64,000 nucleotides of DNA from Alphaproteobacteria bacterium (GTDB lineage Bacteria; Pseudomonadota; Alphaproteobacteria; RF32; CAG-239): the NCBI GenBank assembly GCA_900769705.1, contig CAAGHP010000013.1:62001-126000 (forward strand), written 5' to 3'. The notes beneath the pieces are model-generated. The model ran no database searches, was not told where the DNA came from, and worked only from the letters and a program-made list of their open reading frames with translations. Positions within the stretch are counted from its first letter, which is position 1. Each line of letters starts with the position of its first letter. This document shows, piece after piece, positions 7,678-17,164 of this stretch. The translations under genes and the position numbers were made by a program.

Positions 7678-8691
7678 ATGTCGGAAAATAATGAAACAGA
7701 TCAATCTGCACCATATATAAATTCTGCAAAGACAAAAGAAGAAGCAGAAAAAGATGCTGAGTTGGTTTTTAAACGGTATCAAGATTTTGATGTTGACAAT
7801 ACATTAAAAGATTTAACAAAACTTACAGTAATAGATAATTTAGAAAAAGTTGCGTCTGTTCCATATCTTGAGAATTCCGCAAAACAAAAAAATTGTTCAA
7901 AGTTTGAACGATTGTCATTAAATGATTATCAAGAAGTTTGTGCTTATAAGAGTATTTTGAATATTGAAAGAAAATTGATGGCTTTGCATGCTCTAGGCCG
8001 AGATGATGAGGCAGAAAAAATTTTGCCGGGATTTAAGAAAAATTTTAGTAATAAGATTTTTAAATTCATGGGAGATCATGTTGCTATTGATGGAAATGAC
8101 CATAAAGAGTTAGAAAATGCTATTGCTAAAAATTTCAATAATATATATCCGGATTTTATCAAAGATACAGAAACTGCGTGGAAAGAGCAACATGACTTTT
8201 CAAAACCTGAAATTCAGATGAAGGATAATCAGTTTATAAATCTGACAAAAGTAAAGTGTTATGATGTAGAAAATGCTGAGAATCAGGAGTATGCTTATAA
8301 ATTCAGAAAGAAATACACAGATATTGTTGAAAATGCGAAAAATAAAGAAAAAGTTCAAGAAAATACGCAATCAACATCTAAGGAAACTGATAATTCAAAT
8401 ACTGAAACTGGTATTAAAGAAAAAGTAAAAACTGCAGTCATTAAGCGTAAACAAAATACACCACAAGAGCAAAAAACAAATAAACCTGTTAAAGAGCAAA
8501 TGAAAAATGCCGCTCAGCAGCGTAAGAATCAAAAGAAAATAGGTGCTTTATGTCAAGAAAATGTGGCGAAAAATGATAATATTCCGAGCCGAAAACAGAT
8601 TATTCCGGTTAAAAATGTGGAAAATAATAAATTACGTAATTTGGCTGAAATTTTAAAACGTAAACTCATATCATCAAGAACAGATAGATAA
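7678..8691 (+). CDS. Unknown Lys/Asn-rich protein
   Basis: A 337-residue soluble protein with no signal peptide or membrane segment. Residues 1-215 look folded and mostly helical; residues ~220-320 are low-complexity, rich in Lys, Asn, Gln and Thr, and probably disordered. A conserved-looking 'LNIERKLMALHALGRDDEAEKIL' segment could be a helical repeat. I do not recognise a family. The composition is more A/T-rich than its neighbours, as often seen for lineage-specific or effector-like genes. Start ATG 7678 follows a weak AAGGA (7663-7667). The next feature downstream is tRNA-Leu. Confidence 0.65.
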   Translation: MSENNETDQSAPYINSAKTKEEAEKDAELVFKRYQDFDVDNTLKDLTKLTVIDNLEKVASVPYLENSAKQKNCSKFERLSLNDYQEVCAYKSILNIERKLMALHALGRDDEAEKILPGFKKNFSNKIFKFMGDHVAIDGNDHKELENAIAKNFNNIYPDFIKDTETAWKEQHDFSKPEIQMKDNQFINLTKVKCYDVENAENQEYAYKFRKKYTDIVENAKNKEKVQENTQSTSKETDNSNTETGIKEKVKTAVIKRKQNTPQEQKTNKPVKEQMKNAAQQRKNQKKIGALCQENVAKNDNIPSRKQIIPVKNVENNKLRNLAEILKRKLISSRTDR

Positions 8692-8753
8692 TAATCGGTA
8701 AAAAACTTCTTGACAGGAGTAAAAAAAGCGTCTATATGTTTTGCTGTCAAGAT

Positions 8754-8840
8754 GCTCTGGTGGCGGAATTGGTAGACGCGCATGCTTCAGGTGCATGTGG
8801 GAGGTCTCCCGTGGAGGTTCAAGTCCTCTTCAGAGCACCA
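8754..8840 (+). tRNA. tRNA-Leu (CAG)
   Basis: An 87-nt class II tRNA with encoded CCA. The acceptor GCTCTGG pairs with TCAGAGC (one G-U); the D-arm has 'AATTGGTAGACG'. The anticodon loop TTCAGGT gives CAG. A long variable arm (GGGAGGTCTCCC) and the T-arm GGTTCAAGTCC follow. Confidence 0.95.
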
Positions 8841-8850
8841 ATAAATATAG

Positions 8851-8879
8851 GCTCTTCAGTTTTTGAGGGGCTTTTTTTT
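8851..8879 (+). terminator. Intrinsic terminator of tRNA-Leu
   Basis: GCTCTTCA pairs with TGAGGGGC (G-U pairs included) around GTTTT, followed by a run of T. Confidence 0.75.
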
Positions 8880-8896
8880 ATCAACATTTGCCGTAT

Positions 8897-8940
8897 TATA
8901 TTTTAGAAAATTCCGAATACTGAATATTTTCTAAAATATA
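8897..8940. repeat. Perfect 15-bp inverted repeat with 14-nt loop
   Basis: TATATTTTAGAAAAT (8897-8911) and ATTTTCTAAAATATA (8926-8940) are exact complements. It lies downstream of both tRNA-Leu (plus) and psd (minus). A second small inverted repeat (ATGACA...TGTCAT, about 8959-8995) follows. It may help end the psd transcript or be a small repeat element; the arms are too AT-rich for a typical terminator. Confidence 0.6.
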
Positions 8941-9024
8941 AGTTGCTTTTATAATAAATATGACACCTTTTTCTGCTTAGTCAAAAGAGATGTCATATTG
9001 CAATGTTAAATAATGAGAATCTTC

Positions 9025-9873
9025 TTATTTCGTTTTAGCCATTTGCATTCCCATGCGGGTAGGCTGCCCGGACTGCATATCTTTGTTAAAGTCGATTTTA
9101 TCTTTTTCAAACAAGCAAATAACGGTGCTGCCCATAAAGAATTTGCCGATTTCCGAACCTTTGGGAAAGCTTAAATTGCGGGCGGCATATTCATATATGG
9201 AAATATCTTTGTTTTTGTTCGGCGCAACTGTTCCGGCCCAAGCGGTAGCAATGCTGCGTACAATTGTCGCTCCCACAAAAACAACCGCCATGCGTCCGAT
9301 AGAAGTGTTAAAGTAGCAGACAACGCGTTCATTGCGGGCAAAAAGCTCCGGAATGTGTTTTGCATTAAATGGATTTACCGAGAATAAATCTCCGGGTACG
9401 TGAATCATTTTATCTAAAGTTCCGTCAAACGGAATGTGCACGCGGTGATAATCTTTGGGAGAAAGGTAAATGGTAATAAAATCGCCGTTTTGGAAAGCAG
9501 CGGCTTCTTTAGCGTCGGCCAGCAAAACTTCTGTTGTATAATAGTGGTTTTTGGCTTGAAATAAAAACTTGTCTTCTATTTTGCCAAATTGGCTTATTTT
9601 GCCGTCTACCGGATAAATTACCGCATCGGCGTTATAATTTATCGGGCGGGCACTTGGAATCAGCGGACGGGAGAAAAATGCGTTAAAAGTTTTGTAGTCT
9701 TGAATTTTGCCCATCATCTCTTTGGTGTTGACTTGATAATGTTTAACAAATTGTTCAATCATCAAAGTAGTCAAGCCGCCAAGTTTGGCGCCGGCAAGCA
9801 GACCTGCCAAACGTGTCAGCGCATGCTTAGGCAGTAGGTATTGAAAGTCGGCTTTCAGTTTTTGGATATCCAT
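9025..9873 (-). CDS. psd: Phosphatidylserine decarboxylase
   Basis: A 282-residue proenzyme of the Psd family. The self-cleavage site that makes the pyruvoyl group is MGST (Gly248-Ser249), equivalent to the usual LGST. Conserved 'PVDGKIS' and 'YLSPKDYHRVHIPFDG' blocks are present. It converts phosphatidylserine to phosphatidylethanolamine at the inner membrane. AAGGAGA lies just before ATG 9873. It stands alone on its strand, divergent from the autotransporter gene. Confidence 0.95.
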   Translation of the reverse strand: MDIQKLKADFQYLLPKHALTRLAGLLAGAKLGGLTTLMIEQFVKHYQVNTKEMMGKIQDYKTFNAFFSRPLIPSARPINYNADAVIYPVDGKISQFGKIEDKFLFQAKNHYYTTEVLLADAKEAAAFQNGDFITIYLSPKDYHRVHIPFDGTLDKMIHVPGDLFSVNPFNAKHIPELFARNERVVCYFNTSIGRMAVVFVGATIVRSIATAWAGTVAPNKNKDISIYEYAARNLSFPKGSEIGKFFMGSTVICLFEKDKIDFNKDMQSGQPTRMGMQMAKTK

Positions 9874-10019
9874 TTTTATCTCCTTGTTATGTTTTTTATA
9901 GGCTAACTTTTTTGTAAATGGTTGTCAATTATTATATCAGACTAATTTTACGGATTTTTTAATATTTTTTTTAAATCTTTGATATATGTTTGAACAAATA
10001 TATGTGTGGGGGAATATCT

Positions 10020-13000
10020 ATGGATAAAGCAAAATATTTTACTCTTTTAGCGGCGGCCGGCGTGCTGTGCGGACAAACGGCGCAAGCTGCAGTTAATCCG
10101 CCGCGTTTTAATGTATCGCTGCGTGATGCTTATTATCAAGCGGCAAAAGATGAAAAACCGGAGCTGATACAAAAATACATATACCTTGGATATCCTATAG
10201 ATATCAGTGACAGTTACGGCATGACTGCTTTGTGCCGCGCCGTAAGCGAAGGCAACGACAAAGCGTACGATTTGCTGTATCGGTTTGGTGCTAATCCGAA
10301 TGCAGAATGTATGAAACAGGCAAAATCCCTGCGTAGCTCGCAGAATTTGCGCACAGCGATGAAATACGGAGGAATGGCATTGCTGGCCGGCGGTGTGGTC
10401 GGAGCGTTTGCTTTTGCTTCGGGCGGCGGCGGTTCCGGAGGCAGCTCAAGTTCAGACAGCAGCGGTGATAGCTCCGGAGATTCCAGTATGAATTATACTC
10501 CGGGAAGCAACGGGCAGCTTGATAAATCGCGCGATTGGTCAAAAGTTTTGGAACCGGTGCAGAATACGTCCGGCAATGTGACCGAATTTTATGATGAACA
10601 ATATTTCAATAACAGCAGCGAATATACAAATAATAATTTGACAAATAAAGAAATGACGCTGGTTAATTATTTGGGAGCCATTAACGCCGCGGCGGCTTAT
10701 AAGCATTTTTACGGCACAGGCAGCGATGGCAAGTTTGCTTCAAATTTGGAAAATGTGAAAGTCGGCGTTATTGATTCTGGAGTGTGGGGCAATCATAGTG
10801 AGTTTGGGCAAAGCGGCGGAACCAAAGTTACGGGGTATAACTTTGATTACGGTCCTTGCTTAAACGGCGACACTTCACATTGCTGGACCGTTAAAGAAGG
10901 AGCAACTCCGTATTGTGCCGGCGGAAAATGCTATTTGAACGTTATATTGCTTGGGGAAAATAATCAGGCAACCACTGAAGAGACTTTAATATCATGCGAC
11001 AATGGTGCTACGGCTGAAGCTTGTTATAATAAATGGGCTGCAGCATATCCGGCCGGTTATAATTGGGATAGTTTACAATACTATTATTATCCGAATTTGA
11101 TAAATACAGGTTTGGATAATATCAGCAATGCGCTGCATGGTACGAATGTGGCAAGCATTATCGGCGGAAATATGAATGGAGACGGTTCTATGGGCGTAGC
11201 AGGCGTCAATACAACCATCAATGCCGTGCGCTGGGATTTTATGTCTAGTTTGCGCGAACCTCTGCTGAAAATGACAGAAGATAATGTATCGGTTGTGAAT
11301 ATGAGTTTGGGAACAACTTCCGATGCTAGCTCCAACGCTTCTTTGATAAATGAGCATGCTGATGTTATAGACGCCGGCGAGCTAAACGCCTATAGTGACA
11401 TTATTGCAAGCTATACTGACAAAACAAATCCTTACACCAATGTTACCGGCAAAGACGGGTTGATTATTGTTAAAGCCGCCGGCAACAGCAGCTATGAACA
11501 GCCGGATTTGCGTTCCGGCATAAAACTGACAGAAAAATATAAAGACTTGCAGATGTTGGTGGTGGTTGCTGCCGATGTGACAATAAACGGCAGTTCGCTG
11601 GAATCATACAAGCTGTCGGGTTTCTCTAATCAATGCGGGGTGGCTTCAGGCTATTGCATTACCGCGCCGGGAGGCAGCAAGGACGGAAAGCGGCCAAGCT
11701 ATATAGTCGGAGCCGGTCAGCCGGACGATGAAGACAACTATTATTCGGCAATGATGGGAACGTCGCAGGCTTCGCCGGTGGTGGCCGGAAGTTTGGCATT
11801 TTTGAAGGGCGCTTATCCGTATATGTCATCGCAGGAAGTTATTGAACTGGTTTTGAATACTGCAAATAAAACCGCGGCGGCAGATGGATATACTGAGAAA
11901 AAATACGGCGCCGGCCTGCTTGATTTGGGCGCAGCTGTAAATACGTATATTGCAGACACAAGCGGATTATCGACGGTAGTTGGAAACAGTTTGAGCGGCG
12001 GACGTCTTAATATGAGTCAATCTCATTTGGTGCTGCCGTCTACGGTTAAAAATTCCGTATTGAACGCATTGCCGAAAAATTTGACGGTTTTTGATGTTTA
12101 CGCGCGGCCGTTCGCTATGCCGACTGCAAATTATATTTCGGCAACGCACGGCGGTTATAAAACGCTTAGAAATGATGTTTATCAAATTGCTAAACCGGCG
12201 AAGCTTTCTCAAGTGCAAAATGGTAATATGAATTTTGCTTTTGCCGGAAGCGCGGCAAACGGCAATGGCTCCGGTATAGGCTTTATGCAGGCTGACTATA
12301 ACGGCGGCAGCTATAATTCAGGTTTTTATTTCAGTGAAAACACCAGATATGAAAACGGCGGCTCTTTTACCGAAACAACTGTAAATCCATTTATGGCGAT
12401 GCAGAATGCCTACGGAATTTATAATACTTTTAATTTTAACAGAAATCTGGGGCTGAAAGTTGAGGCTGTCACCGGTCGTAACGGTTTATATGACGGCGAC
12501 AGCAGCTTGCAGGACAGAACTTTCAAAAAGCAGGCGTACGCGTTTAATTCGGAATTGCAGTTGTACGGCGGAAAATATTTTGATCTCGGTTTGACCGGCG
12601 GTTTGCTTTATGAAGAAGCGGCAACGCTCGGCATGAATGGCAGCGGTGCATTTAAAGCGCAGGACAGCGGTACGTATAATGCAGGCATCAAGGCTTCTTG
12701 GTATGTTAATCAGCAGTTGACTTTAACCGGCAGCTATTACCGCGGTTATACGCAAGGCCAGTCGTTTGCATCCAATTTGCTGAAGACTTCGGATTTAGTG
12801 AGCGAAAGTTTTGCTTTTGACGCAAACTATAAAGTAAGCCGGCAAACAAACATGGGCTTTAATGTGTCATCTCCGCTGCGAGTGGTTGACGGTACGCTGT
12901 TCGTGAATTTTCCGAATGGCCGCGACAATTATTCAGATACGGTATATTTCAACCGTTATCAGGCAGCTTTGAAATCTGAAGCCAGAGAATATAAATTTGC

Positions 13001-13133
13001 AATGTATGTAAGCCATAGTTTCAGCGATAAATTAAGTTTGCGTTCGGAGTTTGATGTGCGGGTTAATCCGGAGCATCAGCGTCAAGCTAATGACTATCGC
13101 GCTTTGCTGGGCTTGAATTGGAATTTTAACTAA
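10020..13133 (+). CDS. Subtilisin-like serine protease autotransporter with ankyrin-like N-terminus
   Basis: A 1037-residue protein from ATG 10020, chosen because GGGGGAA precedes it and a signal peptide (LAAAGVLCGQTAQA) starts there. Residues ~25-95 resemble one or two ankyrin repeats ('YGMTALCRAVSEGNDKAYDLL'). A hydrophobic plus Gly/Ser linker follows (about 115-160). The S8 domain has Asp252 (GVIDSG), His373 (LHGTNVAS) and Ser582 (GTSQASP). The last ~260 residues form an autotransporter beta barrel ending LNWNFN. Expected at the outer membrane, with the protease on the surface or released. Upstream AT-rich sequence holds no other gene. Confidence 0.88.
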   Translation: MDKAKYFTLLAAAGVLCGQTAQAAVNPPRFNVSLRDAYYQAAKDEKPELIQKYIYLGYPIDISDSYGMTALCRAVSEGNDKAYDLLYRFGANPNAECMKQAKSLRSSQNLRTAMKYGGMALLAGGVVGAFAFASGGGGSGGSSSSDSSGDSSGDSSMNYTPGSNGQLDKSRDWSKVLEPVQNTSGNVTEFYDEQYFNNSSEYTNNNLTNKEMTLVNYLGAINAAAAYKHFYGTGSDGKFASNLENVKVGVIDSGVWGNHSEFGQSGGTKVTGYNFDYGPCLNGDTSHCWTVKEGATPYCAGGKCYLNVILLGENNQATTEETLISCDNGATAEACYNKWAAAYPAGYNWDSLQYYYYPNLINTGLDNISNALHGTNVASIIGGNMNGDGSMGVAGVNTTINAVRWDFMSSLREPLLKMTEDNVSVVNMSLGTTSDASSNASLINEHADVIDAGELNAYSDIIASYTDKTNPYTNVTGKDGLIIVKAAGNSSYEQPDLRSGIKLTEKYKDLQMLVVVAADVTINGSSLESYKLSGFSNQCGVASGYCITAPGGSKDGKRPSYIVGAGQPDDEDNYYSAMMGTSQASPVVAGSLAFLKGAYPYMSSQEVIELVLNTANKTAAADGYTEKKYGAGLLDLGAAVNTYIADTSGLSTVVGNSLSGGRLNMSQSHLVLPSTVKNSVLNALPKNLTVFDVYARPFAMPTANYISATHGGYKTLRNDVYQIAKPAKLSQVQNGNMNFAFAGSAANGNGSGIGFMQADYNGGSYNSGFYFSENTRYENGGSFTETTVNPFMAMQNAYGIYNTFNFNRNLGLKVEAVTGRNGLYDGDSSLQDRTFKKQAYAFNSELQLYGGKYFDLGLTGGLLYEEAATLGMNGSGAFKAQDSGTYNAGIKASWYVNQQLTLTGSYYRGYTQGQSFASNLLKTSDLVSESFAFDANYKVSRQTNMGFNVSSPLRVVDGTLFVNFPNGRDNYSDTVYFNRYQAALKSEAREYKFAMYVSHSFSDKLSLRSEFDVRVNPEHQRQANDYRALLGLNWNFN

Positions 13134-13148
13134 ATAAAAGGTGGACTT

Positions 13149-16100
13149 ATGGCAGATAAAATTTGGCGTAAAAAACGTTTTTTCCCTCTTTTGGCCACAC
13201 AATTCTTGGGAGCTTTCAACGATAACCTGTTTAAAAACACGCTGATGGTTTTTGTAGCGTATAAATTGTTGGCTGATGCTCAAACCGTTAATATATACGC
13301 CAATTTGGCAGCCGGTATTTTCATTTTGCCTTATTTTTTATTTTCGGCTTTTGCCGGTTTGTTGGCTGATAAATACAGCCGTTCAAAATTAACGCGGATT
13401 TTGAAAATCAGTGAGTTGGCATTGATGATATCTGCGGCGGTTATATTTATGTTTAACAGTCCGAATTTATTGATTTTTATGCTGTTTTTAATGGGGCTGC
13501 AGTCAACATTTTTCGGACCGATAAAGTATGCGCTGCTGCCGCAGCTGTTAAAGCCGAATGAACTGGTTGCCGGAAATGCATATGTTGAAGCCAGCACTTA
13601 TATTTCTATTATTTTAGGCTCGATTTTGGGGACATTGCTACCGATTTATGCCAGTGTGTTTTTGCTGATAGTCTGTGCTGCCGCCGGAGTGGTTTCGGCC
13701 TATAAAATTCCGCAGACGGCAGGTGTGCAGCCGGAATTAAAAATTGACTTTAATTTTTGGCGGCAGATAAAAGAAAATATCAGCCTTATCAGTTCGCATA
13801 CCATTGTTTTCCGCACTATTATCGGAGCTACTTGGTTTTGGATTTTGGGAGTGTTTTTTTTAACCGAATTGTTCCCTTTATGCAGCAAAGTTTTTAATAC
13901 TGAAAAATCTGTTGTGACAATGTTTTTAGTGCTGTTTTCAGTAGGTGTCGGTGTCGGCTCGTTTTTTTGCAATAAGCTGCTGAACGGCGAAGTCAGTGTG
14001 GTGTATGTGCCGATAAGTGCTGTGGGGCTCAGTGTCTTCGCATTTGCGGTTTATCTGCTTTCTTATGGTTTTGAAACTCCGGAGCAGTCCTTGAGTTTGA
14101 TTGAATTTTTGAGCCTGCCGCGCGGTGTGCTGCTCTGCGTGTTTTTATTTGCTTTTGCATTTTGCGGAGGAATGTATGTGGTGCCGCTTAATGCTTTGAT
14201 GCAAAAGAAAGCACCAAAGAAAAACACGGCCTCTGTTATAGCCGGAAACAATATTATAAACTCGCTCGGTATGGTCGGAATTTCTCTTTTGGCAGTAGTG
14301 CTGACGGCGTTAGGATTTAAGATTACTACCTTGTTTTTGTTTGTTTCGCTGATAAGCGCCGGAGTGGCTGCTTATATCTGTATGCTGTTGCCGGATGCTT
14401 TAGTGCGTTCGCTTTTTCGCTCGCTGCTGAAATTGTTTTTCAGGGTAGATATCCGCGGAGTGCAGAATTTACAGAAAGCCGGTAGTAAAACTTTGATTGT
14501 TGCTAATCATGTTTCGCTGCTGGATGGGGTGTTGATAGCCGCATTTCTGCCGCGTAAAATAACTTTTGCCATAGACAGCGATTGGGGCGCTAAATGGTAT
14601 GTGAAACTTTTCAGCGGACTGGTTGATTTCTGCCCGCTTAATCCGGCGAATCCACTGGCTATACGTACACTGATTGATGAAGTTAATAAAAATAAAACTG
14701 TTATGATTTTTCCGGAAGGGCGAATCAGCGTTACCGGTTCTTTGATGAAGGTTTATGAAGGAGCCGGTGTGATTGCCGCTAAAACCGGTGCTAAAATTAT
14801 ACCGCTGCGGATTGACGGGGCGCAGTATTCCAAATTTTCATACATCGGGCATTTTGTAAAAACCCAGATGTTTCCGAAAATCAGAATGTTTGTGTTGCCG
14901 CCGTGTGAGTTGAGCGTGTCTGAGAATCTTTCCATGCGGGAAAAACGCCATGCTGCTTCTTTGAAATTATATGATTTAATGGCGTCGATGATATATCGCA
15001 CGGCTGATAAAAATATGTCGCTGTTCAACAGCTTGCTGCAGGCGGAAATGCTGTTTGGCGCCAAGCATAAAATAGCATTGGATATGCAGAAAAAAACTTT
15101 GGACTACAGTCAATTTATTCTGAAAAGCTATGTGCTGGGAGCAGCTTATAAAAAACTGCTGTCAGGACAGGATAAAGCCGGAATTTTGCTGCCGAACAGC
15201 TTGGCTGCTGCGGTTAGCTTCTTTGCGTTGCAATATGCCGGAAAAATTCCGGTAATGCTGAATTTTTCGCTAGGGGTTAAACAATTTGAATCGTGCGTCA
15301 AAACCACAAAGTTGCAGACAGTTATCAGCTCGCGCAGATTTATTGAAGCCGGTAAGTTGGAAAAGCTGACGGAAGGCATAAAAAATGCCGGTGCGGAAAT
15401 TGTTTATTTGGAAGATTTTGCCGAAAAGATTTCAGTATTGACCAAGCTTAAAGGTTTGAAGAAATATCTGCGCCGCGAAGAGGTTAAAACCAGTGCGGAT
15501 AGGCCGTCTGTAATTTTGTTTACATCCGGTTCGGAGGGACTTCCGAAAGCGGTTTTGCTGTCGCATCAAAATATATTGGCAAATGTGCAGCAACTGCGGC
15601 TGGCGGTTCCGTTTAATTCTAAAGATGTGTTTTTAAATGCGCTGCCGATGTTCCATTCTTTCGGGCTGACGGTCGGAACAATTCTGCCTCTGCTGCACGG
15701 TGTAAAAGTTTGTTTGTATCCGTCGCCGCTGCACTATCGCATTATACCGGAATTGGCCTATGATTTGCAAGCAACGGCGATTATCGGTACAGATGCGTTT
15801 TTATACGGCTACGGGCGTATGGCAAGCGCTTATGACTTTTTCCCGATACGTTTTGCCGTGGCCGGAGGCGAAAAGTTGAAAGAGCGCACTGCGGAATTAT
15901 GGATGAAAAAATTCGGAGTACGCATTTTTGAGGGATACGGGACAACCGAACTGTCACCGGTTATTTCCGTGAATACGCCGATGTATTATAAGGAAAATAC
16001 CGTAGGGAGAATCCTGCCGGAAATTAAATATAAACTGCAGAAAGTTGCTGGGGTAAAAGAAGGTGGAAAACTGTTGCTGCAAGCCGAAAATGTGATGCTT

Positions 16101-16520
16101 GGATATATTAAGGCCGATAAGCCTGATGTGTTGCAGAAGGCTGAAAATTGGTACGATACCGGAGATATTGTAAAAATAGATGAAGACGGGTTTGTTTCTA
16201 TTTGCGGACGGGCTAAGCGATTTGCTAAAATCGGCGGGGAAATGGTATCTCTGACATCGGTTGAGCAGGCGCTTGAAAAAATATATCCGAATGCGGTGCT
16301 GGGTGTGCTGTCGACTGCCGATGATAAAAAAGGTGAAAAGCTTGTTTTGATTATTTCGGAAAACAAGGCAAATCTGCCGGAAATTCAGCGTGGCTTCAAA
16401 ACGCAGGGTATCAGTGAGCTGTGGTGTCCGAAAGAGGTTGTTTATATGGCAGAGCCGCCGTTGCTGGGCAGCGGTAAATTTGACTATTTGACGGCGCAAA
16501 AAATGTTGGATGAAAGGTAA
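13149..16520 (+). CDS. LplT-Aas-type fusion: MFS transporter + acyltransferase + acyl-ACP synthetase
   Basis: A 1123-residue three-part protein. Residues ~10-410 are an MFS transporter of the LplT lysophospholipid flippase type ('FLGAFNDNLFKNTLMVF'). Residues ~430-620 are a PlsC-like acyltransferase with NHVSLLD (His454, Asp459) and 'FPEGRISVTG'. Residues ~660-1120 are an AMP-binding synthetase with 'FTSGSEGLPKAVLLSH' near 790 and 'EGYGTTELSP'. By family knowledge the unit imports lysophospholipid and reacylates it using acyl-ACP. E. coli has the transporter as a separate gene; fused forms are common elsewhere. SD AAAGGTGG. It follows the autotransporter gene by 15 bp. Confidence 0.9.
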   Translation: MADKIWRKKRFFPLLATQFLGAFNDNLFKNTLMVFVAYKLLADAQTVNIYANLAAGIFILPYFLFSAFAGLLADKYSRSKLTRILKISELALMISAAVIFMFNSPNLLIFMLFLMGLQSTFFGPIKYALLPQLLKPNELVAGNAYVEASTYISIILGSILGTLLPIYASVFLLIVCAAAGVVSAYKIPQTAGVQPELKIDFNFWRQIKENISLISSHTIVFRTIIGATWFWILGVFFLTELFPLCSKVFNTEKSVVTMFLVLFSVGVGVGSFFCNKLLNGEVSVVYVPISAVGLSVFAFAVYLLSYGFETPEQSLSLIEFLSLPRGVLLCVFLFAFAFCGGMYVVPLNALMQKKAPKKNTASVIAGNNIINSLGMVGISLLAVVLTALGFKITTLFLFVSLISAGVAAYICMLLPDALVRSLFRSLLKLFFRVDIRGVQNLQKAGSKTLIVANHVSLLDGVLIAAFLPRKITFAIDSDWGAKWYVKLFSGLVDFCPLNPANPLAIRTLIDEVNKNKTVMIFPEGRISVTGSLMKVYEGAGVIAAKTGAKIIPLRIDGAQYSKFSYIGHFVKTQMFPKIRMFVLPPCELSVSENLSMREKRHAASLKLYDLMASMIYRTADKNMSLFNSLLQAEMLFGAKHKIALDMQKKTLDYSQFILKSYVLGAAYKKLLSGQDKAGILLPNSLAAAVSFFALQYAGKIPVMLNFSLGVKQFESCVKTTKLQTVISSRRFIEAGKLEKLTEGIKNAGAEIVYLEDFAEKISVLTKLKGLKKYLRREEVKTSADRPSVILFTSGSEGLPKAVLLSHQNILANVQQLRLAVPFNSKDVFLNALPMFHSFGLTVGTILPLLHGVKVCLYPSPLHYRIIPELAYDLQATAIIGTDAFLYGYGRMASAYDFFPIRFAVAGGEKLKERTAELWMKKFGVRIFEGYGTTELSPVISVNTPMYYKENTVGRILPEIKYKLQKVAGVKEGGKLLLQAENVMLGYIKADKPDVLQKAENWYDTGDIVKIDEDGFVSICGRAKRFAKIGGEMVSLTSVEQALEKIYPNAVLGVLSTADDKKGEKLVLIISENKANLPEIQRGFKTQGISELWCPKEVVYMAEPPLLGSGKFDYLTAQKMLDER

Positions 16521-16654
16521 AATATTTTTTATTTCAGATTGTTGTGGATAACCCTTTTTTCGGACATTGAAAAAGTATAAAACAATAAAAAAATTGCACC
16601 GGAAATATTTAGTATCTGCATCTTAAAAAGACTGCTGAAAAAATGACTTTAAAA

Positions 16655-16690
16655 ACAAAAAATACCTGCTTTGAGAACAGGTATTTTTTT
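16655..16690. terminator. Bidirectional intrinsic terminator
   Basis: AAATACCTG pairs with CAGGTATTT around CTTTGAGAA, with A tracts on the left and T tracts on the right. It serves the Aas-like gene (plus) and the DUF2934 gene (minus). Confidence 0.75.
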
Positions 16691-16707
16691 GCAGAAATAA
16701 ATGCTGA

Positions 16708-16947
16708 TTATTTCTTTGAAGATTTTCTGCTTGAGCTTGATTTTGCAGAGCTTGATTTTGCAGATGATTTGGTTGAAGATTTTTTGCAAGAACAAGCTGA
16801 GCTTGAGTTTGAGCAAGAATTGCTGCCATAAAGCTGGTTAATAGCCATGGTCCAAAAATATTCATCTTTACCGCTTGGGCAACCTGCGTTCTGCCAGTTG
16901 TAGTAGGCAGCTTCGCGTACATAATTTTCATTATAATTTTTAGTCAT
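16708..16947 (-). CDS. Small DUF2934-like protein with Ser/Lys-rich tail
   Basis: A 79-residue protein. Residues 9-40 carry the DUF2934 pattern ('YVREAAYYNWQNAGCPSGKD' followed by FW). The rest is a tail of Ser, Lys and a few Cys/Ala in short SSAK/SSTK repeats, probably disordered and DNA- or membrane-associating by charge. GGAG precedes ATG 16947. The overlapping 102-residue frame at 16623-16931 is a shadow, since it lacks the domain. Function of DUF2934 is unknown. Confidence 0.75.
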   Translation of the reverse strand: MTKNYNENYVREAAYYNWQNAGCPSGKDEYFWTMAINQLYGSNSCSNSSSACSCKKSSTKSSAKSSSAKSSSSRKSSKK

Positions 16948-17069
16948 TTTATATCTCCAATAATTGTTTATAACACTGTTGAGTATAGACGCTTTTTTTT
17001 CAGCGTCAATACTTTAAAAAACATAAATATGATACAGAAAAATTTTATACATAAATTAAGCATATTTTC

Positions 17070-17098
17070 TTGCATTTAAATGGATTAGTTTATATAGA
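17070..17098 (+). promoter_or_regulatory. Probable promoter of the glgB operon
   Basis: TTGCAT (17070-17075), 17-nt spacer, TATAGA (17093-17098), about 65 bp before ATG 17165. Confidence 0.45.
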
Positions 17099-17164
17099 TA
17101 TAAGATGAAAGTTTTAATATGAGCAAACTAATATTATTTTGCTGTTCTGTTATGGGAGTTTATT

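Noticed and set aside
16623..16931. 102-codon minus-strand frame over the DUF2934 gene
   Set aside because: Gln/Asn-rich shadow of the repetitive tail; the DUF2934 motif and SD belong to the other frame.
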